Origin: Adiantum capillus-veneris
Lineage: Eukaryota; Streptophyta; Polypodiopsida; Polypodiales; Pteridaceae
DNA: 64,000 bases
Assembly: GCA_014529385.2 (NCBI GenBank)
Contig: CM043971.1
Coordinates: 28,475,709 to 28,539,708 of the forward strand
Direction of reading: 5' to 3'
A program made the position numbers and the translations under genes. Positions 1 to 10,179 of this stretch are shown piece after piece (position 1 is the stretch's first letter; every line of letters begins with the position of its first letter). The notes beneath the pieces were generated by a model that did not search any database, was not told where the DNA came from, and worked only from the letters and a program-made list of their open reading frames with translations.

Positions 1-1552
1 TCTAGTACCTGTAACCTATCAAGAATGTGCTTGATAGCTGTAAGCTTACAAGTGTTCTTGTTAGTTCTTGCTTTTGTTCGACAAAAATTAGCACACGATT
101 CCCTACACAACCTCAACAATTTTGATCCAATTTCAATTTTGAAAGAAGCACCTGGTTCCTATGGCCTAGCTCCTTGTGTGGTAAGGTTCTCTCTCTGTTC
201 TGGCTCAGAGGTACATGGATCGCGATCCATGTTGAGAATCCATTTGAGCTTTTGTTGATACCATCAGCTTCAACATGATTAAGGGATCTTATGGTATCAA
301 ATTTTTTAGAAATGAATCTCTGGATTAGAGGCTAAGTTGATTTTGTCGCTTTGGATGAGCTTCTGTCAGTTCTAAGCTGTTGGAAGGGTTTCTTGCATCC
401 AATTTCAACTCTGGAAGGACCATTAGACTCTCTATGATACTCTCTAGATATGGTACTAGTTTGGTGTCAATTTGTGTCAGGGGAACATGGATCGCGATCC
501 ATGTTCCTTTGTGTCAAAATACACCGAATTTTGTCCCACAGTTAGTCCTTGGCCTAGTGATGCTGACTATATGGTTTTTTAATGCTTTAAAGCTTTTTAG
601 GACAGACAAAAGTCAGTTTTAGGGTTTATGTCAGTGGTTTCCCCTCTTGACCTGATTTTTTTCCACCTTTTGCCCTCTTTTGAAATTTCCTAATAAGGGT
701 CCTTTAGAAGAAAGTGCTCCAATTGTTATCAACTCCCTACTTGTCTTTTATCAGCTCAAACTTCCAAAAAGGTGCATGGATCGTGATCCATGTTTGGCAT
801 GATTTTGGACTGACACTTTGTGAGCTGATCACACAAGGTATGATGATGCCATTCCCCAAGTTTTTTTGGATTTAGTCAAATTTTTCCAAGTGAGAAGCAG
901 AGTTTTGTGTCTGGTTTGCGGTTTTTTGCAACCCACTCCTTTTTTGGTATTTTGACTAGCTTTTTTCACTTTTTGTCTATGGCTCCTTTTGGAAAAGTTG
1001 TTCAACTAGTAATCAGGAGTACACTGGTCAAATCTTGATGTCAGATGTCTACCTGGAACATGGATTTCGATCCATGTTGGGAAGCACCTGGGCATGAAAT
1101 TTGGTTCTGTGGATTCCTTGCTTCTAGCTGGTCCCAATTCTCATCTCTTTTTGGATTTGGGCAATTAAAAGTTCAGTTTTTCCTTGTTTTCTCTTTTTTT
1201 AAAGCAAATGATGGTGTAATCTGCTACCTAATCTACTCCTACAACTGAAATGAATATGCAAACATAACTGAACTTAACAGTAAAAAAATAACAACAATGT
1301 GTGTGGTGGAACAACCCTTTCCAAGCATGTGAAAAATCAAAGAATGAAATACTATCTTGTACTTCACTCACAACTTTCTTTGCTCTTAAGGAATAGCACT
1401 GGCTAGTCTCGGACTCCAGTCGCTATTAAGCACTAAACCTATGTCTAGCTGCTTCACTATCTATGGGTAAACGGAACGGGTATCAAAAGCTTGAAGGGAG
1501 ATTTTTTTGTTTTTTTGTACACTGAGTCACTCACCACCTAAGGATTAGTTTT
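1..1552 (-). other. Interior of a minus-strand LTR element, non-coding part
   Basis: No reading frame here looks coding on either strand. The stretch ends at a primer-site-like sequence and an LTR-like edge (1553-1570), so it is read as the untranslated interior next to the 5' LTR of an element pointing leftward out of the window. Its main content is the repeated palindrome listed separately. The assignment is inference from the edge structure; only the palindromes and the absence of ORFs are directly visible. Confidence 0.35.
213..1077. repeat. Spaced copies of a 20-bp perfect palindrome
   Basis: The palindrome ACATGGATCGCGATCCATGT occurs exactly at 213-232 and 485-504. The second copy extends to a 26-bp perfect palindrome at 482-507. 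One- or two-base variants lie at 774-793 and 1058-1077, and a weaker copy at 1899-1918. Start-to-start distances are 272, 289 and 284 bp, then 841 bp (about three times 280). The DNA between copies is not obviously repeated. Function is unknown. Confidence 0.8.
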
Positions 1553-1568
1553 CCTGGTAGCGACGCCA
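1553..1568 (-). other. Primer-binding-site-like sequence
   Basis: On the minus strand this reads TGGCGTCGCTACCAGG, one base inside an LTR-like edge at 1570. It matches the plant tRNA-Asp complement used by many Ty3/gypsy elements at about 12 of 16 positions. The position and the leading TGG support a primer site for a minus-strand element. Confidence 0.45.
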
Positions 1569-1569
1569 A

Positions 1570-2270
1570 TGTTAGCGGGTCGCCGTGACGGACTTCTGCA
1601 GCATAGCTCTTTTGTATTAACATAATGTCAATATGCAAGGAAGCGACTCGAGGTGGGGCAAGGAGACTTAATGAGAGTGTCAATCTCACCAAAGTGAACT
1701 CAAGGACTACTCATTCTTACAACAAAAGCAAATCAACCACTTCCTAGTCAGACAATCAGTATGCGTCCATTCTCAACACTCAACATAATCATGCCTTTTC
1801 GGTATCCAAACAAATCCGGAATGTCACGAAACTTAAGGAGAGGTATCACAACACTTATGGGCTTGATCCTACCAAGTTCTGTCACCATCTGGGAAGGTAC
1901 ATATATCACGATCCATCACAAAAAATGTGCTAAAAATTGAAACAGAAGTACTTGGAAAGATCCACCTTAAGCATAGAAACACTTATCCATGGTCAAAACA
2001 TCAAAAAACAACCATTTTAACTCCCAAATCAATGCACTTAGCTCACAAACGACTTGTCGCGAACCATAGCAGAATTGGAAATGATTACACTTAGATTGTA
2101 GAGCAAGAGACAAGGAACGCAATGTACTGTTCGGAATAGAATTCTGATTACCCGTTCAAGAGAAAAGATGATTACAAGTTGTAGTCACAAGAAGCCTTGA
2201 CAGTACACGTTTTCTTCTTCTCGCTAATGATAATCTCCCTTTTCAAACTATGGGTTTTGACTTTAAAAGT
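1570..2270 (-). repeat. Dispersed LTR-like repeat, copy 1
   Basis: The segment starts TGTTAGCGGGTCGCC and is clearly homologous, in the same orientation, to 47247-47955. I estimate about 80% identity by eye, with matching blocks through to the sequence around a shared 'gggttttgac'. The TGTTAGC edge lies next to a primer-site-like sequence, which suggests the 3' end of an LTR on the minus strand. No matching right-hand edge was found, so the true LTR length is unknown. Confidence 0.55.
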
Positions 2271-2792
2271 TAGGGGGCTTTCCCATGGCCATCCAGCCTC
2301 TTACAAGGGATAGACTCAGAGAAAATAAAAAAGAGTATGGTCTAACCTCATCATGATTACAACTCATCTTAGGCTGAATTACAGGGTTTTTTCTGAAAAA
2401 ATAGAGTGTCCACCGGGTTTGGTGTGCATACGCCTGTATCTACCAAACAGGAAGGTTATGTATACTGTGGATGAAGTAGTGACTGCAATATGGTCGTGTC
2501 CGTGTGGGATAGCAAGCGGTGTAGTAGGTAACGACACCTAGTATTTAAAAAAATGCATTACCTATCACTCTACCAATTTAAATATTTGTAAGTAAAGACT
2601 TCAAAAATGTATCTGAGAAGGGCCTCTTGGCTGTGCAAACCGCTTCACAAGGTGGATGAGTGTGTAGCCCACGAAATGGACCTCCCGTCCAAGCTGTATG
2701 ATGAGGCCCTGGACTACGCTGTAAGGAACCATTGGCTCTACTTGACGTTGGCGAGCTGGATGACCTGTGAACTTGGTCGTCCTCGGGAGCCT
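2271..2792. other. No gene recognised
   Basis: Short open frames exist on both strands. None shows a known motif, and the plus-strand frame at 2607-2954 overlaps the more protein-like minus-strand segment. It may hold the 3' flank of that minus-strand coding segment. Confidence 0.3.
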
Positions 2793-3432
2793 CTACTGCT
2801 GCCCCAGTCTACCAAAACTGTGACCCCCTCTTGGAGGTTTGTCGAAGTAGTCCACGTCGAGCCCAAGGACAAACTTTGTGTAGAGCTGGAAAGCAAAGTA
2901 GGTAGGCACCTCCAAGTGGTGAGGCAAGGCACCGTAGTATGCCACGTAATGTAGAAGGGCATACTCTCTCATCCCAAGGTGTAGACAATGCTCTATGGAA
3001 AAGAGTGCTTGTGACACTAATTCTCCTGGCCGAGGACAAAATTGCTGCAAAGTGAGTGAGCGTATCGAAGGAAGGGCCTCCACCCGACACCACGACAACC
3101 TCGCTCTCTCAACACGGTGTGTGAGTGCCCACTCTTGGAAGGCATGGGGGTCGTGTATCGTATTGAACACTATCGTGGTAGCCTCCAAGGACTCTATCGT
3201 TGACCTAGACTTTGAGTAGATGGAAAGAATGAGAAGGCGCTCTGCCCCACAAAACAACTCTGCCACCAAAGTGTGTATGTCTGCTAGAGAGGGTGTAGGA
3301 ACAGGAGGTGCCGGTGCTTGCTCTAGCTTGTTGGCTGTTGTGAGGGAGTCTACTACTGAGAAGGTGCAGACTGCTAGTTGGGGCCCGGGGGGGGGGGGGT
3401 CTACCACCTCCATGCTCTAACTGCTGTGACAT
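2793..3432 (-). pseudogene. Unrecognised coding segment with homopolymer frameshift
   Basis: On the minus strand a pyrimidine-rich stretch and CAG at 3440-3438 look like a splice acceptor, followed by an ATG at 3432-3430. The frame opens with MSQQLEHGGG and runs into a proline stretch coded by a C13 tract (G13 on plus, 3387-3399). The best frame after the tract is shifted. It then stays open for about 200 codons to a TAG at 2793-2795, with normal amino-acid composition including LVAELFCGAERLL and LHYVAYYGALPHHLEVP. I do not recognise the family. Either it is a pseudogene or exon with a one-base indel in the tract, or the tract length is a sequencing error and the segment is intact. A further 63 or so open codons follow the TAG in frame. 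Confidence 0.35.
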
Positions 3433-4951
3433 GGTGCCTGCATTGAAAAAGGAAACACAATTAGTATCATGAAATGCAAAAGTGTGCAAAAAAATTCTAA
3501 CAGGTAAATAAGGTAACTCTTTCACTCTATAACGATGTGGAAATTGTATATCATCCCTAAACCCCAATCGATAAATTTGGTCGTTCAACTGTATTTACAA
3601 AAAAATAATTGGGTGATAATATGCACAAATCCAAGGGGTTTACATCTATCTAGGATGAGTTCTAAGCATAGTAGAACCCATGGCTAGGAGCTAGAGACAA
3701 AGTAGTGTGCGTCAAAAGTCGCAACTATGAGCATTCTTCAATCTCGCCCCTGCAAGGTTAGATTGCATTTTCCTTTCAACTGATGATGCAGGCTCATAGG
3801 ATGCGTATACATTGCTAAAATATAAATTGGACTTACTAAAGTACTTGCCGAAGGATGAAGACACCAATTACTTCTAGTGGGCGTCTAAGTACAGGGAACA
3901 CCTCAACTTGGCCTTGGTCCCAATTTTTAGGTATATAGGCCACATAAAGCATATAGCCCACATATTATTTCCCACACCAAGGTTATAGACATATGACAAT
4001 TGATTGTGTTAAGTATTAATCTTTTCTATCTACTATATCTTTGCTACTTGGATTGAGTACCAGATCCTGGATGTTGGGACTAAGATTGACTACAATGAAG
4101 CACAACACATCCTATAGGAAGAGTCCAATAGGATTGGCATGGAGGGACTATCCTACTTTTCTAGCTAGGATGTGGGGCCCAAGGGTCTCCAAGGTGAGTC
4201 TCTTGCCCACAAGTAGTGTCCCATGCATACTACTATTGGCAACATAACTCTTACATTTATTTAGCCGGAATCTTTGTCGATTCATCCCCTCTACCTACTC
4301 ATACCAAGAGGAAAATTTAAAAAGATTTCTCATGCTATGTACAAAAGTCATCTACTTCATTGTCTGCACACACAAGGTGGTCACAGCTTGGCATCCCTCC
4401 CCCCCACCCAAAAACCTTCTATCTTTCAATTCGTTCCCCCTTCCCTTGGCATCCTTGTAGAGCTAGAGGAGATTGAGGATTTGTTTCACGTTGATGCCAT
4501 CGCTGGAGAGCATTATACTGACACACATCTATTGTTGTATTACCACAATGCAAATACTCCTCCCTTATCTACATGGGAAACTCCTTGACTATGTGTTTGC
4601 ATGTCTTTTGGTACAAGTCAATGCGACTATGGAAGGTAGTAAGCTTGTGAAGCAAAGCTACCTAATATATCATCGCAAGTAAACTTAATAAATATGCATG
4701 ATGTATTTCTACTCTTGAATAACATGATCACCCCAACAACAATAAGAAATTACCTTACATACTTCCTATCCTATATTACCACCATACAAAATGGTATCAA
4801 TGTATACTTGTACCTCCAATACTAAGTACATTGCACGAAAGGCTTGATATCCAAAATGGTATCAATGTATCACTATACCTCCAATATTACATACACCCTG
4901 GTTTTTTTCTAACACTGCCCCCCCTCCCCCCCCCCTTCTCTCTTTCTCTCT
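3433..4951. other. No gene recognised; intergenic or decayed repeat
   Basis: A/T-rich sequence with short C runs (4400-4412, 4918-4935). Small open frames near 4041-4247 and 4274-4588 show no motif or domain. The last 35 bp become C/T-rich and form the left part of the CT tract into which element B inserted. Confidence 0.4.
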
Positions 4952-5230
4952 TGTTTAAGGTACAAACATTCAAAACGGGCAAACACAGGAATCAGAATGG
5001 AACTGGAACTGGAACTGGAACTGGAACAGAACACAGAAACAAAACCAGACTAATTCCGCCATAACTTCCGCCTTCATATTCCCAAGAAGATCTGAACGAC
5101 AGTTACATACTTTGATAAGACTAATGGGCAACGCCCTTTCCCAAGACACCTCTTGAAATCCCAAAAAAATACAAAGGTTCACATTCCAACTTCCACTAAG
5201 TAAAACATCCCAAAATTCCTAGGCTTAACA
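4952..5230 (-). repeat. Left LTR of element B
   Basis: A 279-bp repeat bounded by TG and CA. It contains a run of GGAACT hexamers (about 4997-5025), which is expanded and interrupted in the other LTR. Confidence 0.75.
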
Positions 5231-5286
5231 CCTGGCACAGCCCGGTGGCTAGAGCCACAAGCTGACTTGGACCCACAATCCCTTGA

Positions 5287-6132
5287 TCAAACAACCTGCT
5301 CCCCATCATCCCCTTCTGCATCTACCTTTTCTGCTGCAACATCCGAATCCACCTGCTTTTCTGCTTTAGCTTCCACTTCCTTCTCCACTTCAGATTCCAC
5401 TCCTGCTGCTACAATCCGATTTGGTCCTAAAACATCACTGCTCAGCTCAGATGTCCACTTACTCAGTCCCCCTGCATTCACTTCACTCTCCTTACTTTTT
5501 TCCTTCAACTCCTGCATCTCTGCCACTAATTTCTCATTTTCCACCTTCAGTTCCTCATTCTCCCTCCTAATGCTCTCTTTTCCAGCTAGCTGAAACCAAT
5601 TTTTGAATCTCTCCATCGACACCTCCATGTGCTCCCTCCAAAGCCTAGTAGCTTTATTCCACATCTCTTGTGTATACTCCAACACTTCCTGCTTTAGAAT
5701 ATCCGCATCCGAATCTTCTACTAAGAGACCTGTCATCCCCGCCATCAACTTTCCCTTAACATTTTCAAAAAACATTTCTCCCTTCTCCTTATCAGTCAGT
5801 GAATTGCGATGTTCGCACACTTGGATGTGATCTCCAACACTTCTCGCCACCTTAATCTTATAATGATGAATTTTCACCTCGATTCGAGCACGCCATGCAA
5901 GATTCGCCCAAAAAATATTTGTCCTTAAATTAGTCACATTAGCACTGAGCGAGTTTCTAGCCTTAAAGTGAGTACCCCCACTTATGAGTACCCCTTGACC
6001 CTTTTGTCCAATTCCATTCCTCCGACTTTCCTCTTTCTGGACTTCCAATCCCACAGTCGAAATTCCGACATCCAGTCCTCCAATTGAATTTTGAATCCCA
6101 GATCCCTTTACATGTTGAACATACTTTGACAT
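5287..6132 (-). CDS. Element B protein with C-terminal coiled coil (281 aa)
   Basis: This is the longest frame in element B and lies closest to the left LTR. It starts MSKYVQHVKG. Residues about 115-200 are helix-like (KLMAGMTGLLVEDSDADILK and following). Residues about 190-215 form a heptad-like charged coiled coil (ENEELKVENEKL, EMQELKEKSKE). The tail is Glu/Val/Asp-rich. No zinc knuckle, protease or polymerase motif is present. The coiled coil and the position inside LTRs would fit a Gag-like or structural protein, but this is inference. Its first base overlaps the end of the 168-codon frame at 6132, so the two may be pieces of one former ORF. Confidence 0.5.
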   Translation of the reverse strand: MSKYVQHVKGSGIQNSIGGLDVGISTVGLEVQKEESRRNGIGQKGQGVLISGGTHFKARNSLSANVTNLRTNIFWANLAWRARIEVKIHHYKIKVARSVGDHIQVCEHRNSLTDKEKGEMFFENVKGKLMAGMTGLLVEDSDADILKQEVLEYTQEMWNKATRLWREHMEVSMERFKNWFQLAGKESIRRENEELKVENEKLVAEMQELKEKSKESEVNAGGLSKWTSELSSDVLGPNRIVAAGVESEVEKEVEAKAEKQVDSDVAAEKVDAEGDDGEQVV

Positions 6133-6638
6133 TAAATCTGCATTCTGCTGAACACCTCTACTTCCACATTCACATCATCTGCTTGACTCCCAAATTGACA
6201 AATAGCTTGACAATCGCCATGATAAAATTCAGCTCCATCTACATTTCCAAAGATGAATTCATCATTTGCTACAATATCTTTAGCCTTCCGCAACATCCAC
6301 TGTGAAATTTCAAGAACTTTTAATATCTGAATTTGCATCTGCATTTCCGCATGAATCTGAATTCCAATTTGAATCTGAATTTGAATATGAATCTCACTCG
6401 AAATATGAATCTCAACTAAAATCTGACACTTGGGATAATCCTCTTCATGTCCCTTATACAACAGTTCCCTATCAACTCCTACATATTTTTTCTGATTTTG
6501 TCCAATCCAAGAAGAAAATGATGTTGTTAATCCCCACTGAGTATTGATGTCATCCTCCTTGTGACACTGATTGTCATACCTCTTCATCAAGCTTTCCACG
6601 GCTTCCAGTAAAATTTGCATTTGAATTGATTTTTGCAT
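6132..6638 (-). CDS. Element B frame containing a simple-repeat-coded segment (168 aa)
   Basis: An open frame immediately upstream, on the minus strand, of the 281-codon protein. Residues about 80-110 alternate Ile/Gln/His (IHIQIQIQIGIQIHAEMQMQ) because the DNA there is a degenerate GAATCTGAATTT repeat. That part is probably repeat expansion rather than a selected domain. The ends look more protein-like. It is not recognised, and may be a fragment of one decayed long ORF spanning 5287-8246. Confidence 0.3.
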   Translation of the reverse strand: MQKSIQMQILLEAVESLMKRYDNQCHKEDDINTQWGLTTSFSSWIGQNQKKYVGVDRELLYKGHEEDYPKCQILVEIHISSEIHIQIQIQIGIQIHAEMQMQIQILKVLEISQWMLRKAKDIVANDEFIFGNVDGAEFYHGDCQAICQFGSQADDVNVEVEVFSRMQI

Positions 6639-6720
6639 CCAAAATTGCAGTTGAATCCAAATCCAAAATTGAGACTGAATCTGAATTGAAATCTAAATTT
6701 GAGTCTGAATCACATTCGGC
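6310..6720. repeat. Degenerate GAATCTGAATTT repeats
   Basis: Two clusters (about 6310-6410 and 6600-6720) of imperfect 6- to 12-bp units built on GAATCTGAATTTGAAT. They lie inside element B and explain the Ile/Gln/His-rich translation on the minus strand. Confidence 0.6.
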
Positions 6721-6899
6721 ATCTTCCAAAATTTGACTTGCTTTATCAACTGAAATTTTTTCCTCAATATCTCTTCATATCTATCTATATGAAACTAACT
6801 CAATTTGGAATACCACCTCCAACTTCCAATATGAATATCATCATCCTCAATCTCCTCCGTTATGCTGCTATCATCTTCTGGTCCTTACTGCTGCAATTG

Positions 6900-7262
6900 C
6901 TACTTGGATCTTTTGACATCCTCTTTTGACATTTGCTTTGAAGTCCGCTTCAAATGACAAAATTCCGCCATGATATCCGCATTAGCATGCACATCCTCCA
7001 TTTGCTGTTGACAATTGTCCTCTTCAAATGTATGTGAATTCCCAATGAGCATGACACTTTGATCAGCCAAAAAGGAATAATCCTCCTGTGCTTCATGGAC
7101 ACACTTCCGTGGTAGGATAGAGGTAACCAGGGTTTCTGCCCAGCTCTGTTCCCTGACCTCATGTTGCTCCTCCTTACCTTGCTGCCTTTTATCCTGCTGA
7201 TATTGTTGATCCTCCACATGGTCTTCTTTCCGACTTCCCACTTGCATTTGTTGAGCTACCAC
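6900..7262 (-). CDS. Element B frame, Gln/Glu-rich (120 aa)
   Basis: A Gln/Glu/Lys-rich N-terminal part (MVAQQMQVGSRKEDHVEDQQ) is followed by LVTSILPRKCVHEAQEDYSF. That segment resembles LNTPTLPLECAHRVETEYPL in the neighbouring 268-codon frame. The underlying DNA (7088-7140 and 7710-7760) is also similar, sharing a 'gtggtaggatagaggta'-like core, so the two frames contain an ancient internal duplication. Probably part of a once longer element protein. Confidence 0.35.
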   Translation of the reverse strand: MVAQQMQVGSRKEDHVEDQQYQQDKRQQGKEEQHEVREQSWAETLVTSILPRKCVHEAQEDYSFLADQSVMLIGNSHTFEEDNCQQQMEDVHANADIMAEFCHLKRTSKQMSKEDVKRSK

Positions 7263-7439
7263 CCATTGATTTTCTGATCAAAATTGCTGTGTACATTGTT
7301 GGGATACAATTTCCACAAGATTTGCTAATTGCATATTTCCATCAGTGGATCTTTGTGGTGACAATTCCTCTGAAACTGAGTTGTTCATTGTTGTTGCTGC
7401 AAATTCCTCCTGAGTACATCTGATTTTTGAAACTTCTTC

Positions 7440-8246
7440 CTACTTTGACTCTTCATTTGTAATCCTACATACATTCTCAATTGAACCCAAAAATAAATCA
7501 TTCACCTCTTCTTCTTCATTCCTCTCTCTATCCATCACCTCTCCGTTCATTCGACTATCCACCTGTCCATTCCTCACATTATCCGCCTCTTCAAATGGTC
7601 CTTGATTTCCATGAACAACATCCTCAATATGTATGATTTGCTTCTCCTCTGAATAATAAATCTCATTGACAAGTGACAACACCGACATCAATTTCAACAA
7701 TGGATATTCTGTCTCCACTCTATGAGCACACTCCAGTGGTAGGGTAGGGGTATTTAGGGGCAATTTTAGGCTCTCTTGGCCAACCTCCTTTTGCACCTCC
7801 TTCTCCTCCACCTTTGGTATCCCCACATGATGGATGTCCATCTCCAAGCCAACCCATCCGTCATCATCATCACTTAATTCATCTTCAAACTCAGCCGCAT
7901 ATGCATCCCTCAATCTCTCACATGCTTCCTGCAATTTTCTCACCTCGTTCCTGCTGGAACATGATGTCCTCCTCTTTCCTTTATGATTAGTCAACCACTC
8001 ATATGCCCTCTCTAAGTCATCCTCAAAATCTTCCAACTTATCCCATGCTACCTGTGTCCCATCAACTGATGCTTTATGCATTCTTCGGCTAAATTTTTGA
8101 AGTTTTGAACACAAATCCACCATACACCACTTCCTACATGCATCTCCCTCTGAACACTCATCAACTGCACATGGGCAATCCTGCACTTTGTGCTTTCGAC
8201 TCATACATACCTTGCATTTCTTCCTCTTCTTCTTTTGACTCCCCAT
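7440..8246 (-). CDS. Element B protein with N-terminal CCHC zinc knuckle (268 aa)
   Basis: The frame starts MGSQKKKRKK, a strongly basic tract. A CX2CX4HX4C zinc knuckle follows at residues 12-25 (CKVCMSRKHKVQDC), then a second cysteine cluster (CAVDECSEGDACRKWC). The middle is a charged, probably helical region (residues about 60-120), then an acidic stretch (ELSDDDDGW). Zinc knuckles of this spacing bind nucleic acid and are typical of retroelement Gag, but here the knuckle is N-terminal and Gag is usually the reverse. It is the first frame after the right LTR on the minus strand, about 580 bases from the LTR, which fits a first ORF of element B. A host zinc-finger gene captured by the element is an alternative. 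Confidence 0.5.
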   Translation of the reverse strand: MGSQKKKRKKCKVCMSRKHKVQDCPCAVDECSEGDACRKWCMVDLCSKLQKFSRRMHKASVDGTQVAWDKLEDFEDDLERAYEWLTNHKGKRRTSCSSRNEVRKLQEACERLRDAYAAEFEDELSDDDDGWVGLEMDIHHVGIPKVEEKEVQKEVGQESLKLPLNTPTLPLECAHRVETEYPLLKLMSVLSLVNEIYYSEEKQIIHIEDVVHGNQGPFEEADNVRNGQVDSRMNGEVMDRERNEEEEVNDLFLGSIENVCRITNEESK

Positions 8247-8823
8247 GGCGCTTATCCGCTAGAACTTTGATTTGGAATTTGGCTGCTTTCTGACTTCCAC
8301 ATTTGCAATAGTTCTAATTCCAGATTCCGCAATTTGACTTCAAACTTTGTAACAGTCATTTTGATTTCAATTCTGATTCTGCAAACTTATTTGATTCCTG
8401 ATTCTGGTGGTACTCAACTTCCTGCACCTCCTCCTAGTGGAACTGATCCCCCGGAATTTCTTCCTAGTGACCTTCAAGATCTGTGATAATCAATCTGGTT
8501 CATCTTCCACTTCTTCCTTCTGTCTGTCTCTTAGATAATCCTCTAGTACATCCAAATCCTCTTGTTCAATCTGGATATGTGTTCTCTTTTGCTTCTTCTA
8601 GGGCAACATCTGAATTTTGATGACTTTCAGAAAATCAGCCCAACTCCATCAATGTGAATGTAACTGGCTTCTTTGAGAGCGCAAATAACTGCCCATACAG
8701 ACTTTCCCTATTTTGAACATCTTCCCTTCATTCAGTAACTACTTCCGTCTCTCTAGCACTCGCTCCCACAAGAGAAATCTGAATCCGTCCATGCTACATC
8801 ACACATACACTGTGATCGCCAAG

Positions 8824-9127
8824 TGTTTAAGGTACAGACATACAAAACGGGCAAACACAAGAATCAAAATGGAACTAGAATAGGAAACTGGAACTGGAAC
8901 TAAAACTGGAACTAGAACTGGAACAAAACATAGAAACAAAAACAGACTAATTCCGCCATAACTTCCGCCTTCATATTCCCAAGAAGATCTGAACAACAGT
9001 TACATACTTTGATAAGACTAATGGGCAACGCCCTTTCCCAAGAAACCTCTTGAAATCCCAAAAAAATACAAAGGTTTACATTCCAACTTCCACTAAGTAA
9101 AACATCCCAAAATTCCTAGGCTTAACA
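8824..9127 (-). repeat. Right LTR of element B
   Basis: A 304-bp repeat, TGTTTAAGG...GGCTTAACA. It is about 25 bp longer than the left LTR because of extra GGAACT-type units around 8870-8925. Confidence 0.75.
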
Positions 9128-9535
<408 letters not shown>

Positions 9536-9731
9536 GAGTGTGGAAGACAACCTCCTGGAATGGAATCTACAGACGCGGTGTGTCATCGTGTATCTGGTGT
9601 CGCTCTGATAGGGGCCCCTCTGCGGATTGCGACGATGGTGAACTTCAAGGCGTAAAGATGAACTCGATCCTTATAGATTGAGTTTCACACTTAACATTTT
9701 AAAGAAAGTTTTTTTTTTCTTTTTATTTTGT
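9536..9731. other. No gene recognised
   Basis: A short unique stretch of fairly balanced composition between the microsatellites and the palindrome array. Its right end is T-rich (9705-9730). Confidence 0.3.
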
Positions 9732-10179
9732 TAACTTGCCGAGTTACGTGGCATGCCACGTAACTAACCGGGTTGAATGCCATGCAAACCATTGGAGAAG
9801 TGTCCACGTAACTCACCGGGTTACGTGGTGCCCACATACTTGCCAAGTTACATGGCGTCCACATATCTCGGTGAGTTACGTGGACTGCTGACATGCATGC
9901 CACAATAATGTTGACAATCCTTTTATGTAGGATGCCACGCAACTCGTCAAGTTACGTGGCATGCGTACTCAACAAACTCGTCAACATTTCCACGTAACTC
10001 GTCCAGTTATGTGGCTTCTTGCGTGCGCTTTGCCACATAACTTGCCGAATTACATGGCGTATCTTCTTGGCAATGCCATGTAACTCGCCAAGTTATGTGG
10101 CGTACCTGCTTGGCAATGCAACATAGCTTAGTGAGTTACATGGAAATGCCGCGTTGACATATGTGTGGCATGACCACGT
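9732..10179. repeat. Array of 25-bp palindromic units
   Basis: Units with arms CCACGTAAC and GTTACGTGG around a 7-bp centre (TCGCCGA-like) start at 9804, 9832, 9859, 9935, 9990, 10033, 10076 and 10119. Less complete units lie at 9732-9780, including a 22-bp perfect palindrome at 9743-9764. The last three intervals are exactly 43 bp. Arms vary by transitions (CCACATAAC, CCATGTAAC), mostly CG to TG/CA, as expected for methylated CpG decay. The last six bases (10174-10179) are the left part of a unit that resumes at 19593. Each unit could form a hairpin or a two-fold protein site; function is unknown. Confidence 0.85.

Larger units (their letters stand above)
4952..9127 (-). mobile_element. Non-autonomous LTR retrotransposon (element B)
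   Basis: Two direct repeats, 4952-5230 and 8824-9127, both start TGTTTAAGG and end GGCTTAACA, the TG...CA form of LTRs with short inverted ends. They are flanked by TCTCT at 4947-4951 and 9128-9132, a plausible 5-bp target duplication, although the site is a CT tract. The LTRs differ at roughly ten bases plus repeat length, so the insertion is moderately old. The 3.6-kb interior has only minus-strand open frames and no reverse transcriptase, RNase H or integrase. Neither inner edge has a clear polypurine tract, and no primer site is convincing; the minus-strand TGGCGATCACAG next to the right LTR is the best candidate. It appears to be a pol-less element with several private proteins. Orientation is inferred from the ORFs. 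Confidence 0.75.

Noticed and set aside
2607-2954. Plus-strand 115-codon frame
   Set aside because: It overlaps the minus-strand segment, which has better composition and a splice-acceptor-like start.
9804-10143. CRISPR array
   Set aside because: The palindromes with short spacers look CRISPR-like, but spacing is irregular (27-76 bp), units diverge, there are no cas genes, and the surroundings are clearly plant nuclear DNA.
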